Source of the DNA: Candidatus Gastranaerophilales bacterium
GTDB lineage: Bacteria > Cyanobacteriota > Vampirovibrionia > Gastranaerophilales > Gastranaerophilaceae
Length of the DNA stretch: 7,615 bases
Direction: 5' to 3'
Assembly (NCBI GenBank): GCA_944326625.1
Contig: CALVER010000058.1
Coordinates: 1 to 7,615, forward strand
Position numbers and translations under genes: made by a program. Every line of letters starts with the position of its first letter. The first letter of the stretch is position 1. A model generated the notes under the pieces. That model did no database searches. It saw nothing but the letters and a program-made list of their open reading frames with translations, and was not told where the DNA came from. Shown here piece by piece: positions 1 to 6,195 of the stretch.

Positions 1-30
1 AGACCGGGGGATTAACCCGGCCTTTAATTT
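1..30 (-). terminator. Possible intrinsic terminator of hydCBA, cut by the window edge
   Basis: Just past the hydA stop codon, the minus strand carries an A-rich stretch and then a hairpin at 22-2. The stem is GGCCGGG pairing with CCCGGTC (7 pairs including one G-T), with a 7-base loop. The last visible base after the stem is a T, so a T-run cannot be confirmed because the window ends there. Position directly behind the last gene and a GC-rich stem support a terminator. It could also be part of a dispersed repeat. Confidence 0.45.
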
Positions 31-1779
31 TTATTTAATATCTTTATATGACCCCGCGAATCTGTCCGTGTATACGGTATGCAGGATTTCGTGCGCCTTA
101 TGGGAATTCGGATGTTCCAAAAATTCCTGATAAAGCTTTTGAACTGAAGGATTCATATGCGATTTACGTATAGGAAGCTGTTCGTCCTCTTTGTATAATC
201 CTTCTGCGCGTTCCTGTTTGATTTTGCTGTCATTAAAGCTTGCGGGCTGTCCGCCGCCGTTTATGCAGCCTCCGGGGCATGCCATAACTTCAAGCATCTG
301 GAATTGTGCTTTTCCTTCTTTGATTTCTTTAATTGATTTTTCAGCCTCTTTAAGCGTTGAAACTACTCTTACGACAACTTTTGTGCCTTTGATGTCGATT
401 TCAACATCTTTGCATCTGTTTGTTGTACCGCGCATTTCTTTAATATCAACGTTTTGGAGAACTTCGCCGGTTGCAAATTCATAAGCCGTTCTGACAGCTG
501 CTTCCGCAACCCCGCCTGACGCGCCGAATATTGTTCCGGCACCTGTATATTCCCCGAACGGTGAATCAGGTACTTCGGGTTCCAGCGAATTAAAATCAAT
601 TCCCGCACTCTTTATCATTTTGCCGAGTTCTTTTGTTGTAAGTACAAAATCCGTGTCCTGACGTCCGTTTTGGCTTAATTCAGGGCGCAAGGCTTCATAT
701 TTTTTCGCTGTACACGGCATTATTGCAACGACCGTCAAGTTTTCGCGCGGAATTCCCAGCATTTTCGGGATTAAATCGACCAGAACCGGCGACTGCATTG
801 ACATAGGTGATTTGCAGCTTGAAAGATGATTAAGCATATCAGGGTGCATCATTTCAAGATACTTAACCCACGCAGGACAGCAAGATGTAAATAACGGAAG
901 ATTTTGACCTGATTTGAGCCTTTCTATAAATTCCGTTGCTTCTTCCATAATCGTTAAGTCCGCCCCGAAATTGGTATCAAATACCATGTCAAAACCTATT
1001 CTTCTGAGCGCGGCATCAATTTTTCCGATAGTGTTTTCGCCTGGTTCAAGTCCGAACATTTCGCCCAGTGCAACCCTGACTGACGGTGCCATATGCGCGA
1101 TAACTTTCACCTCCGGGTTTGTAATCCTTGCCCAGACCTCATCCAGTGATGATTTAATCGTTAATGCGCCTGTCGGACAAACTGCAACGCATTGTCCGCA
1201 GTTTACACAGTCAACCTGCCCGAGCGGTCTGCCGTTCATTGGTTCTACGACTGTTTTTGAGCCTCTGTTGGCAAAACCTAGTACAGAATGCCCCTGAAAT
1301 TCAGAGCAGGCTCTTACGCACGCACCGCACAAAATACATTTGTTCGGATCTCTGACTATTGAGGGGGAGCTGTCGTCTATCGGCAGGTAATCCTCTTTTT
1401 CGGCGTATCTGATTTTTGTAATTCCGTATTCTTCAGCGTATTTTTGAAGTTCGCAGTCGCCTGATTTTTCGCAGGTTAAGCAGCTTCTGTCGTGGTTTGC
1501 CAGCAATAATTCCAGAACTGTTTTCCTTATTCTTCTGGTCTTTTCGGTATTAAGATGAATTTTTAAACCCGCTTCAGGCGGCATTGTGCAGGAGGATTGT
1601 ATTCCTCTGCCTTCAACTTCCACAACACACATTCTGCATGCGCCGAATGAGGTTAAATCATGGCGGTAGCAGAATGTCGGAACATTCATTCCCGCTTTTC
1701 GGATTACTTCCAATAAATTCGGTTCATCCGTGAATTCTACTTCTTTACCGTCTATAAATAATGTTTTCTTATCTGTCAT
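31..1779 (-). CDS. hydA: [FeFe]-hydrogenase catalytic subunit HydA/HndD-like (NAD- and ferredoxin-linked, group A3 type)
   Basis: Catalytic subunit of a cytoplasmic [FeFe]-hydrogenase that reduces protons to H2 or oxidises H2 at the H-cluster. N-terminal [2Fe-2S] domain: C37, C48, C51, C64. His-Cys [4Fe-4S] site: H96, C100, C103, C109. Two ferredoxin-type [4Fe-4S] clusters: C148/151/154/158 and C191/194/197/201. H-domain motifs: TSCCPAW (C300, C301), MPCTAKKYE (C356) and EVMACPGGCINGGGQP (C501, C505). The proton path known from clostridial CpI is intact (C300, E280, E283, S320). A small-subunit-like tail follows L3. At 582 aa it matches HndD-type proteins (about 585 aa) and lacks the extra C-terminal [2Fe-2S] extension of Thermotoga HydA. 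The start has a GAGGA ribosome site 8 bases upstream (1788-1792). It is third in the hydC-hydB-hydA operon, 28 bp after hydB. The family is certain. Bifurcation is inferred from the partner subunits. Confidence 0.96.
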   Translation of the reverse strand: MTDKKTLFIDGKEVEFTDEPNLLEVIRKAGMNVPTFCYRHDLTSFGACRMCVVEVEGRGIQSSCTMPPEAGLKIHLNTEKTRRIRKTVLELLLANHDRSCLTCEKSGDCELQKYAEEYGITKIRYAEKEDYLPIDDSSPSIVRDPNKCILCGACVRACSEFQGHSVLGFANRGSKTVVEPMNGRPLGQVDCVNCGQCVAVCPTGALTIKSSLDEVWARITNPEVKVIAHMAPSVRVALGEMFGLEPGENTIGKIDAALRRIGFDMVFDTNFGADLTIMEEATEFIERLKSGQNLPLFTSCCPAWVKYLEMMHPDMLNHLSSCKSPMSMQSPVLVDLIPKMLGIPRENLTVVAIMPCTAKKYEALRPELSQNGRQDTDFVLTTKELGKMIKSAGIDFNSLEPEVPDSPFGEYTGAGTIFGASGGVAEAAVRTAYEFATGEVLQNVDIKEMRGTTNRCKDVEIDIKGTKVVVRVVSTLKEAEKSIKEIKEGKAQFQMLEVMACPGGCINGGGQPASFNDSKIKQERAEGLYKEDEQLPIRKSHMNPSVQKLYQEFLEHPNSHKAHEILHTVYTDRFAGSYKDIK

Positions 1780-1807
1780 TTCTATTTTCCTCGTAAATTA
1801 TTCCGCA

Positions 1808-3670
1808 CTATTGTAATTCAATTGCCTTAAACGGGCAGCTCTTGAGGCATGCCTCGCATTTAATACATTTTTCCTGATCTATGTGGTGCGGTTGTTTTAC
1901 CGTGCCTTCAATAGCGCCTACAGGACAGGTTCTTGCGCATTTCGTGCATCCTTTACATTTTTCGGGGTTGATAACAACCTTTTTCATTGCCGTACAAACC
2001 CCTGCAGGGCATTTTTTATCGACAATGTGTGCTATATATTCGTCCCTGAAGTATTTTAAGGTTGACAAAACAGGGTTCGGAGCTGTTTTTCCAAGCCCGC
2101 ACAATGAACCTTCTTTAACAGTGTGTGCCAATTCTTCCAGCAAATCCAAATCCGAAAGTTCGCCTTTTCCCGCAACTATTTTTTCAAGGATTTTGAGCAT
2201 ATTTTTTGTACCTTCGCGACAGGGAACGCATTTTCCGCAGCTTTCGTTTTTGGTAAAGTTCATGAAAAATCTTGCAACTTCAACCATACAGGTATCTTCC
2301 GCCATTACGACCAGACCGCCTGAGCCGACCATTGCGCCTGCTTTTATAAGACTGTCGTAATCCATGGGCAAATCAAGATGTTCTTCGGTTAAACATCCGC
2401 CTGACGGGCCGCCGATTTGGACAGCTTTGAATTTTTTGCCGCCTCTTATTCCGCCGCCTATGTCAAAGATGATTTGTCTTAAGGTTGTTCCCATAGGAAC
2501 CTCAATCAAGCCCGTATTATTAACTTCGCCCGTGAGTGCAAATGTTTTGGTGCCTTTAGAAGTTTCGGTACCCATTTGTGCAAACCAGTCAGCGCCGTTA
2601 AGCATTATAACAGGCACGTTTGCAAGTGTTTCAACGTTGTTAATCAATGTCGGTCTGCCAAACAAACCTTTATTTGCAGGGAACGGCGGTTTTGGTCTGG
2701 GCATTCCGCGTTCGCCTTCTATTGATGCTATAAGTGCGGTTTCTTCGCCGCAAACAAATGCTCCGGCGCCTTCTTTTATATGAATGGTGAATGAAAAACC
2801 GCTTCCCATTATGTTTTCGCCCAAAAAATGTCTTTCTTCGGCGTCTTTTATTGCTTTTTTCAGACGTTCAATCGCAAGCGGGTATTCGGCTCTTACGTAG
2901 ATATAACCTTCGTCAGCGCCGATTGCAAAAGCTGCAATTGCCATACCTTCAAGAAGTTTATGCGGATCGCCTTCCATAATACTTCTGTCCATGAATGCGC
3001 CCGGGTCGCCTTCATCACCGTTACATACCACGTAGGATTTTCCGCCGCGGTTGGCTGCCGTAAAGCGCCATTTCCTTCCGGTCGGGAAACCGCCGCCCCC
3101 TCTGCCTCTTAAGCCTGATTTTTCAATTGTTTCAATTACGCCTTCGGGGTTATTTTCGGTTAATACGTTATATAGCGCCTCATAACCTCTCACCGCAATT
3201 GCTTCGTCAATACTTTCCGCGTTTATGTTTCCGCAGTTTTTAAGCGCGGTGCGGTTTTGTTTTGCGTAAAAATTAATATCTTCGTCTTTAAAAATATGTT
3301 CTTTTGTCTGCGGATCCGTGTATAAAAGTCTTTCAACCGGCTGTCCGCCTCTTATGTGGGTTTCGTAAATTTCTTCAACGTCTTTGTAGCGGACTTTAAC
3401 ATAGGTTACGTGCTTGTCGGGAATGCTTACCAGAACGCCTTGTTCGCAAAATCCGTGGCATCCGGTCGGAACTATTGTCATTTTATCGTAATCCGTCAAA
3501 ACTGATACGTCAGCGCCCAGTTCTTTGAATCTTTCGATTACACCTAAAGCCCCGTTTGCAACGCAGCCTGTTCCTGCGCAGACAAGAACCCTCAGACCCT
3601 GTTCACGTATTTTTTCCTGTGCTTTTTGCTGTTCTTCTTTTATATCTATACTTAAGCTTTTTGTTTCCAT
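1808..3670 (-). CDS. hydB: NuoF-like flavoprotein subunit of bifurcating hydrogenase (HydB/HndC)
   Basis: NAD(H)-binding FMN subunit that passes electrons between NADH, ferredoxin and HydA. Order of domains in 620 aa: thioredoxin-like [2Fe-2S] domain (C31, C36, C71, C75); NuoF core with the FMN/NADH glycine-rich motif GRGGGGFPTG at 189-198, NGDEGDPGAF at 217-226 and EGAGAFVCGEETAL at 300-313; a [4Fe-4S] site (C478, C481, C484, C524); and a C-terminal two-cluster ferredoxin domain (C572/575/578/582 and C602/605/608/612). Between the last two lies KKCPAGVC (C554, C559), a conserved pair that may help bind the zinc seen in HydABC structures (inferred). The N-terminal and C-terminal iron-sulfur domains separate HydB/HndC from respiratory NuoF. 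The ATG lies one base past the hydC stop. Its GAGG ribosome site (3680-3683, spacer 9) is inside the hydC end, so translation is probably coupled. Confidence 0.95.
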   Translation of the reverse strand: METKSLSIDIKEEQQKAQEKIREQGLRVLVCAGTGCVANGALGVIERFKELGADVSVLTDYDKMTIVPTGCHGFCEQGVLVSIPDKHVTYVKVRYKDVEEIYETHIRGGQPVERLLYTDPQTKEHIFKDEDINFYAKQNRTALKNCGNINAESIDEAIAVRGYEALYNVLTENNPEGVIETIEKSGLRGRGGGGFPTGRKWRFTAANRGGKSYVVCNGDEGDPGAFMDRSIMEGDPHKLLEGMAIAAFAIGADEGYIYVRAEYPLAIERLKKAIKDAEERHFLGENIMGSGFSFTIHIKEGAGAFVCGEETALIASIEGERGMPRPKPPFPANKGLFGRPTLINNVETLANVPVIMLNGADWFAQMGTETSKGTKTFALTGEVNNTGLIEVPMGTTLRQIIFDIGGGIRGGKKFKAVQIGGPSGGCLTEEHLDLPMDYDSLIKAGAMVGSGGLVVMAEDTCMVEVARFFMNFTKNESCGKCVPCREGTKNMLKILEKIVAGKGELSDLDLLEELAHTVKEGSLCGLGKTAPNPVLSTLKYFRDEYIAHIVDKKCPAGVCTAMKKVVINPEKCKGCTKCARTCPVGAIEGTVKQPHHIDQEKCIKCEACLKSCPFKAIELQ

Positions 3671-3671
3671 A

Positions 3672-4169
3672 TTATTCTTCCTCTTTCAAAAGGGTGTCAA
3701 GTACAATGCTGATGGCATCGGACGTCATCTGCGGGTAAACTTTTCCGTTAATTACAACAACCGGTGCAAGTCCGCATGCACCGAGGCAGCTTACCGTTTC
3801 CAGCGAGAAAAGTCCGTTTTCGCTTGTTAATTGCCCCTCTTTGATGTTAAGTTTGTTTCTTATCGCGTTTAATACCGGCATTGAGCCTCTCACATGGCAT
3901 GCCGTGCCGTCGCAGACTTTGATTTCAAATTTGCCTTTCGGCTCCAGTGAAAATTGCGCGTAAAATGTTGCCACACCGAAAACAGTTGCGGGCGATAACC
4001 CCTCAATTTTTGTCCCGATGTAAATTAAAGCTTCTTCCGGAAGATAACGGTATTCTTCCTGTACTTTTTGCAAAATAGCTATCAGATTGGATTTTTTGTA
4101 ATCATAAGACTGCAAAATCTCGTCTAATTTGTTCGTGCTGATTCTGCGGGTTGTGTCTATACTCATCAT
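3672..4169 (-). CDS. hydC: NuoE-like [2Fe-2S] subunit of bifurcating hydrogenase (HydC/HndA)
   Basis: Small thioredoxin-fold subunit that carries one [2Fe-2S] cluster and docks on HydB for electron transfer. Its 165 aa are normal for the NuoE/HndA family. An N-terminal helical part (about 12-75) includes the family stretch GLSPATVFGVATFYAQF at 57-73. The cluster ligands follow as C86 and C91 (CDGTACHVRG) and C128 and C132 (CLGACGLAP). First gene of the operon, directly behind a good promoter. Two adjacent ATG codons exist (4169 and 4166). The ribosome site sits 3 bases from the first and 6 from the second, so the true product may be one residue shorter. A respiratory NuoE is unlikely because the next genes are a hydrogenase-type HydB and HydA, and no other complex I subunits occur here. 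Confidence 0.95.
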   Translation of the reverse strand: MMSIDTTRRISTNKLDEILQSYDYKKSNLIAILQKVQEEYRYLPEEALIYIGTKIEGLSPATVFGVATFYAQFSLEPKGKFEIKVCDGTACHVRGSMPVLNAIRNKLNIKEGQLTSENGLFSLETVSCLGACGLAPVVVINGKVYPQMTSDAISIVLDTLLKEEE

Positions 4170-4172
4170 TAA

Positions 4173-4178
4173 CTCCTC
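4173..4178 (-). promoter_or_regulatory. Ribosome binding site of hydC (GAGGAG)
   Basis: GAGGAG lies on the minus strand just before two consecutive ATG codons. The gap is 3 bases to the first (4169) and 6 bases to the second (4166). Usual spacing favours the second ATG as the main start. Confidence 0.75.
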
Positions 4179-4192
4179 GTTCTTATGTCAAT

Positions 4193-4221
4193 ATTATCGC
4201 ACAAATTCGCTTAGAAATCAA
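4193..4221 (-). promoter_or_regulatory. Sigma70-like promoter of the hydCBA operon
   Basis: On the minus strand a -35 box TTGATT (4221-4216) is followed by a 17-base spacer and a -10 box GATAAT (4198-4193). TG stands one base before the -10 as an extended -10 element. Transcription should start near 4186, giving a leader of under 20 bases before the hydC ribosome site. That leaves no room for a riboswitch. I saw no clear palindromic operator (Rex- or FNR-like) over it. Confidence 0.7.
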
Positions 4222-4340
4222 GGTGGTTATGTTATTGTCGGCATATGTTTAAGTAAGAAGTAAATAAGGTAATAAGGGAATAAGTTGTTTCTAAAATTAA
4301 TCTGAGCGGGATTTCTCCAAGATTGCTTTTTATATAACAC

Positions 4341-4372
4341 TTATTCCCCTATTACCTTATTCCCCTATTACC
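4341..4372. repeat. Two exact tandem copies of a 16-bp unit
   Basis: TTATTCCCCTATTACC occurs twice head to tail at 4341-4356 and 4357-4372. An inverted, slightly diverged copy plus part of a second lies at 4263-4283. Two copies are too few and too short for a CRISPR array. Confidence 0.85.
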
Positions 4373-4375
4373 TTT

Positions 4376-4405
4376 AAAAACGTAGGTCGGCATTACTATG
4401 CCGAC
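4376..4405 (-). terminator. Hairpin with downstream T-run, possible second terminator after nth
   Basis: GTCGGCAT at 4386-4393 pairs perfectly with ATGCCGAC at 4398-4405 over a 4-base loop. On the minus strand the stem is followed by CTACG and then TTTTT (4380-4376). The five-base gap before the T-run makes it a weak terminator. It also forms the right end of the nested repeat. Confidence 0.4.
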
Positions 4406-4407
4406 AG

Positions 4408-4433
4408 AAAAATAAACAGTCGGATAATCCGAC
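4408..4433 (-). terminator. Probable intrinsic terminator of the mlaD-lpxK-nth unit
   Basis: On the minus strand GTCGGA and TCCGAC (4433-4419) form a 6-bp stem over a 3-base loop. The stem is followed at once by TGTTTATTTTT (4418-4408). It is about 100 bases past the nth stop and ahead of the hydCBA promoter, the right place to insulate the two operons. The short stem keeps confidence moderate. Confidence 0.5.
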
Positions 4434-4527
4434 CTGCATTTGTCATTCTGAGCGTGAGCGAAGAATCGCCCGGTTATTTGAGATCCTTCGGCTTCGCCTC
4501 AGGATGACATGTTAAATCCGACCTGCA
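4426..4527. repeat. 13-bp direct repeats bracketing the TGTCAT hairpin
   Basis: AATCCGACCTGCA occurs at 4426-4438 and exactly again at 4515-4527. The 69-bp hairpin lies between the two copies, set off by 2 and 5 bases. This could be a duplication made when the hairpin inserted. It could also be two copies of a common repeat core, since the first copy is part of the GTCGGAT/ATCCGAC palindrome. Confidence 0.65.
4441..4509. repeat. 69-bp imperfect inverted repeat of the TGTCATTCTGAG type
   Basis: The left arm 4441-4467 begins TGTCATTCTGAGCG. The right arm 4480-4509 reads, in reverse complement, TGTCATCCTGAGGCGAAGCC and onward. The arms match at the ends and again at the GCGAAG/GATC part, with a few mismatches and a small length difference, around a loop of about 12 bases. 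Very similar short hairpins are scattered through the intergenic DNA of many unrelated bacteria (from memory). It has no coding capacity and behaves like a dispersed non-autonomous repeat. Confidence 0.8.
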
Positions 4528-4532
4528 ATAGC

Positions 4533-5180
4533 TCAGTTCGCGCGGTAAGTTTCGCAAAATTCTTTGACCGGGCAGATTTCGCATTTTGGGTTGCGCGGGG
4601 TGCAGACGTTCTGTCCGTGGGTTACAAGTAGTGAATTTATATCTATCCAGTATTTTACGGGTAATTTTTCTCTCAGCGCAAATTCTGTTTCTTCGGGTGT
4701 ATTTGTTTTCACGTATCCGAGTCGGTTCATAATCCTGTGTACGTGTACATCCACGCAGATTGCGGGTTTGTGAAATCCTTCGCTCAAAACTAAATTCGCG
4801 GTCTTTCTCCCTACTCCGTTGAATTTTACAAGTTCGTCTATCTCATCCGGAACACGTGAATTGTATTTTTCCACCAATTCTTTTGATAATTCAACTATCT
4901 GACGCGCTTTATTCGCATAAAAACCTACGGGGTATATGGCTTTTTCCAGAACTTTCGGATCCAGTTTTGCAAAGTCTTCGGGCGTTCTGCCTAATTCCAG
5001 CATCCTTAATGTCGCGGGATAGGTGGTTTTATCGTTTGTTCTTAAGCTCAAAATGCACGCTATCAAAACAAGATACGGGTCTTTAAATCCGTCCATAAGC
5101 TTTACAAAATCGCTTTGCGGCTGTCGGGCGGATTTTAAGTTTTTTACGACACTATCTATATCAACTTTTTCTTTTAACAT
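4533..5180 (-). CDS. nth: Endonuclease III (DNA N-glycosylase / AP lyase)
   Basis: Base-excision repair enzyme that removes oxidised pyrimidines and cuts at the abasic site. It has 215 aa, close to the E. coli protein. The helix-hairpin-helix motif is at about 117-130, with catalytic K126 (GVGRKTAN) and D144 (VDVHVHR). The C-terminal [4Fe-4S] loop is complete: C193, C200, C203, C209 with the usual 6-2-5 spacing. Two departures stand out. The residues before GVGRK are Phe-Asn (120-121) where E. coli-type enzymes have Leu-Pro. The DNA-intercalating region reads LSLRTNDK (44-51) instead of LSAQATD-like. The ATG lies inside the end of lpxK (20-bp overlap, different frame), with AAAGG at 5192-5188, 7 bases upstream. 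It is the last gene of the mlaD-lpxK-nth unit, and a functional link to the envelope genes is not implied. Confidence 0.95.
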   Translation of the reverse strand: MLKEKVDIDSVVKNLKSARQPQSDFVKLMDGFKDPYLVLIACILSLRTNDKTTYPATLRMLELGRTPEDFAKLDPKVLEKAIYPVGFYANKARQIVELSKELVEKYNSRVPDEIDELVKFNGVGRKTANLVLSEGFHKPAICVDVHVHRIMNRLGYVKTNTPEETEFALREKLPVKYWIDINSLLVTHGQNVCTPRNPKCEICPVKEFCETYRAN

Positions 5181-6192
5181 TCAAAAGCCTTTCAACATCA
5201 AGCACGGTGCGAAGTTTCAGCGCATAAATGTTATCTTTGTCAAACCGTAAAAGTTTTACGGCATCTTTTTCCGTTGTAACAATGTTTCCGTCAATATCCA
5301 CAAGGTCAATGGGCGAATACTGGTGATGATCGTCAAGTGCGATTTCTTTTTTTACGTAAAACCCTGTTAAAAAGTCGAAAAACTGCTTTGGCTGGCCGAT
5401 TGCGCACATCGCGGTTACGGCATTTCCTTCCTCCAGATGTTCGCCTGTTTTTATGTTGTATATGTAATCCGGTTCGATAGCGCAGACCATTGTTTCTAAG
5501 CTGAGTCTTTTTTCCATAATCCGTGCGAATTTTTCGGCTTTTGTGTGGTCAGTGTCTTTGCTTATGATAAGCAGTTTGTCAATTCTGTCAAGTGCTTCCG
5601 CGCCTTCTCTCAAAGGCCCTGCCGGAAGCAGTTTTTCATTTCCCAATCCCATTTTGCTGTCCATCAGGACTATATCTATGTCGCGGAATAATTTGCGGTG
5701 CTGAAATCCGTCGTCAAGAATGATTTTTGTCACGCCGAAATTTTCTATTGCGTATTTTGCGGCTTTGTATCTGTCTTTGCAGGTTAAAACGCAGGCGCCT
5801 TCGGCTTTTTGCGCAAGCCAGAAAGGTTCATCTCCCGCCATTGCCGCTGTATGTAGCACGTATTTTCCGTCTGATATTATGTTGACGTTTTTATTTGATA
5901 ATTTGCCGCCGTAGCCGCGCGAAATTATTGCGACTTTTTCGCCTTTTTTAAGTAAATATCTTGCAATTTCCAGAACAACGGGCGTTTTTCCCACGCCGCC
6001 GGTTGTCATATTTCCGACTGAAATTACGTATGCGCAGACTTTTTTCGGGCGCAGGATTTTTTTATCGTAAAGCCAGTTTTTAAATCCGCTTCCCAGCCCG
6101 TAAACGTATGACATGCCCTCCAGTATATTCACAAGCACGCCTTTTGCATTCCGGTCATAATGTAATTTTGTTATCTTTGTTTTCAGGTTCAT
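5161..6192 (-). CDS. lpxK: Tetraacyldisaccharide 4'-kinase (lipid A synthesis)
   Basis: LpxK phosphorylates the 4' position of tetraacyl-disaccharide 1-phosphate with ATP to give lipid IVA, at the inner face of the cytoplasmic membrane. In 343 aa (E. coli 328) the family marks are all present: P-loop GNMTTGGVGKT at 60-70, RGYGGK at 92-97, GDEP at 120-123, DDGFQHRKL at 160-168, LLPAGPLRE just after 190, and TTEKDAVKL near the C-terminus. The N-terminal 50 residues contain the mildly hydrophobic segment that usually anchors LpxK. It starts three bases after the mlaD-like stop. No good ribosome site precedes the ATG, so translation probably depends on coupling to the upstream gene. Its presence implies that the organism makes lipid A and has an outer membrane. 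Other lipid A genes are not in the window. Confidence 0.95.
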   Translation of the reverse strand: MNLKTKITKLHYDRNAKGVLVNILEGMSYVYGLGSGFKNWLYDKKILRPKKVCAYVISVGNMTTGGVGKTPVVLEIARYLLKKGEKVAIISRGYGGKLSNKNVNIISDGKYVLHTAAMAGDEPFWLAQKAEGACVLTCKDRYKAAKYAIENFGVTKIILDDGFQHRKLFRDIDIVLMDSKMGLGNEKLLPAGPLREGAEALDRIDKLLIISKDTDHTKAEKFARIMEKRLSLETMVCAIEPDYIYNIKTGEHLEEGNAVTAMCAIGQPKQFFDFLTGFYVKKEIALDDHHQYSPIDLVDIDGNIVTTEKDAVKLLRFDKDNIYALKLRTVLDVERLLNVKRKS

Positions 6193-6195
6193 ATT

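Larger units (their letters stand above)
4236..4406. repeat. 171-bp nested inverted-repeat element in the hydC-nth intergenic region
   Basis: The outer ends are a perfect 10-bp inverted repeat, TGTCGGCATA at 4236-4245 and TATGCCGACA at 4397-4406. Inside lies a second inverted repeat of 22 bases with one mismatch (4263-4284 against 4340-4361, 55 bases between). The right outer arm also closes a short local hairpin at 4386-4405. No target-site duplication or reading frame is visible. It looks like a small non-coding, MITE- or REP-like element or a composite of several, and its mobility is unproven. Confidence 0.6.

Noticed and set aside
914..1297. Plus-strand open frame opposite hydA
   Set aside because: It is antisense to the H-domain and ferredoxin region of hydA. 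The translation is low-complexity and Ser/Pro-rich with no family marks.
1881..2783. Plus-strand open frames opposite hydB
   Set aside because: They lie antisense to a fully conserved gene with all its cluster ligands, lack ribosome sites and show no recognisable protein features. They are shadows of the coding strand.
3672..4169. hydC and hydB as parts of respiratory complex I (nuoE, nuoF)
   Set aside because: HydB has the extra thioredoxin-like and two-cluster ferredoxin domains of hydrogenase partners. The next gene is an [FeFe]-hydrogenase, with no other nuo genes present.
4170..4192. Riboswitch or attenuator leader for hydCBA
   Set aside because: The predicted leader is under 20 bases, too short for such a structure.
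4181..4205. Rex- or FNR-type operator over the hydCBA promoter
   Set aside because: TTGTG with a downstream TGACA gives only a 3-bp inverted match. No convincing dyad is present.
4341..4372. CRISPR array
   Set aside because: Only two directly adjacent 16-bp units with no spacers, and no cas genes.
4521..4560. tRNA-like string (AATAGCTCAGTTCGCGCGGTAAG resembles a D-arm)
   Set aside because: It overlaps the 3' end of nth. There is no acceptor stem, anticodon arm or T-arm at the right distances.
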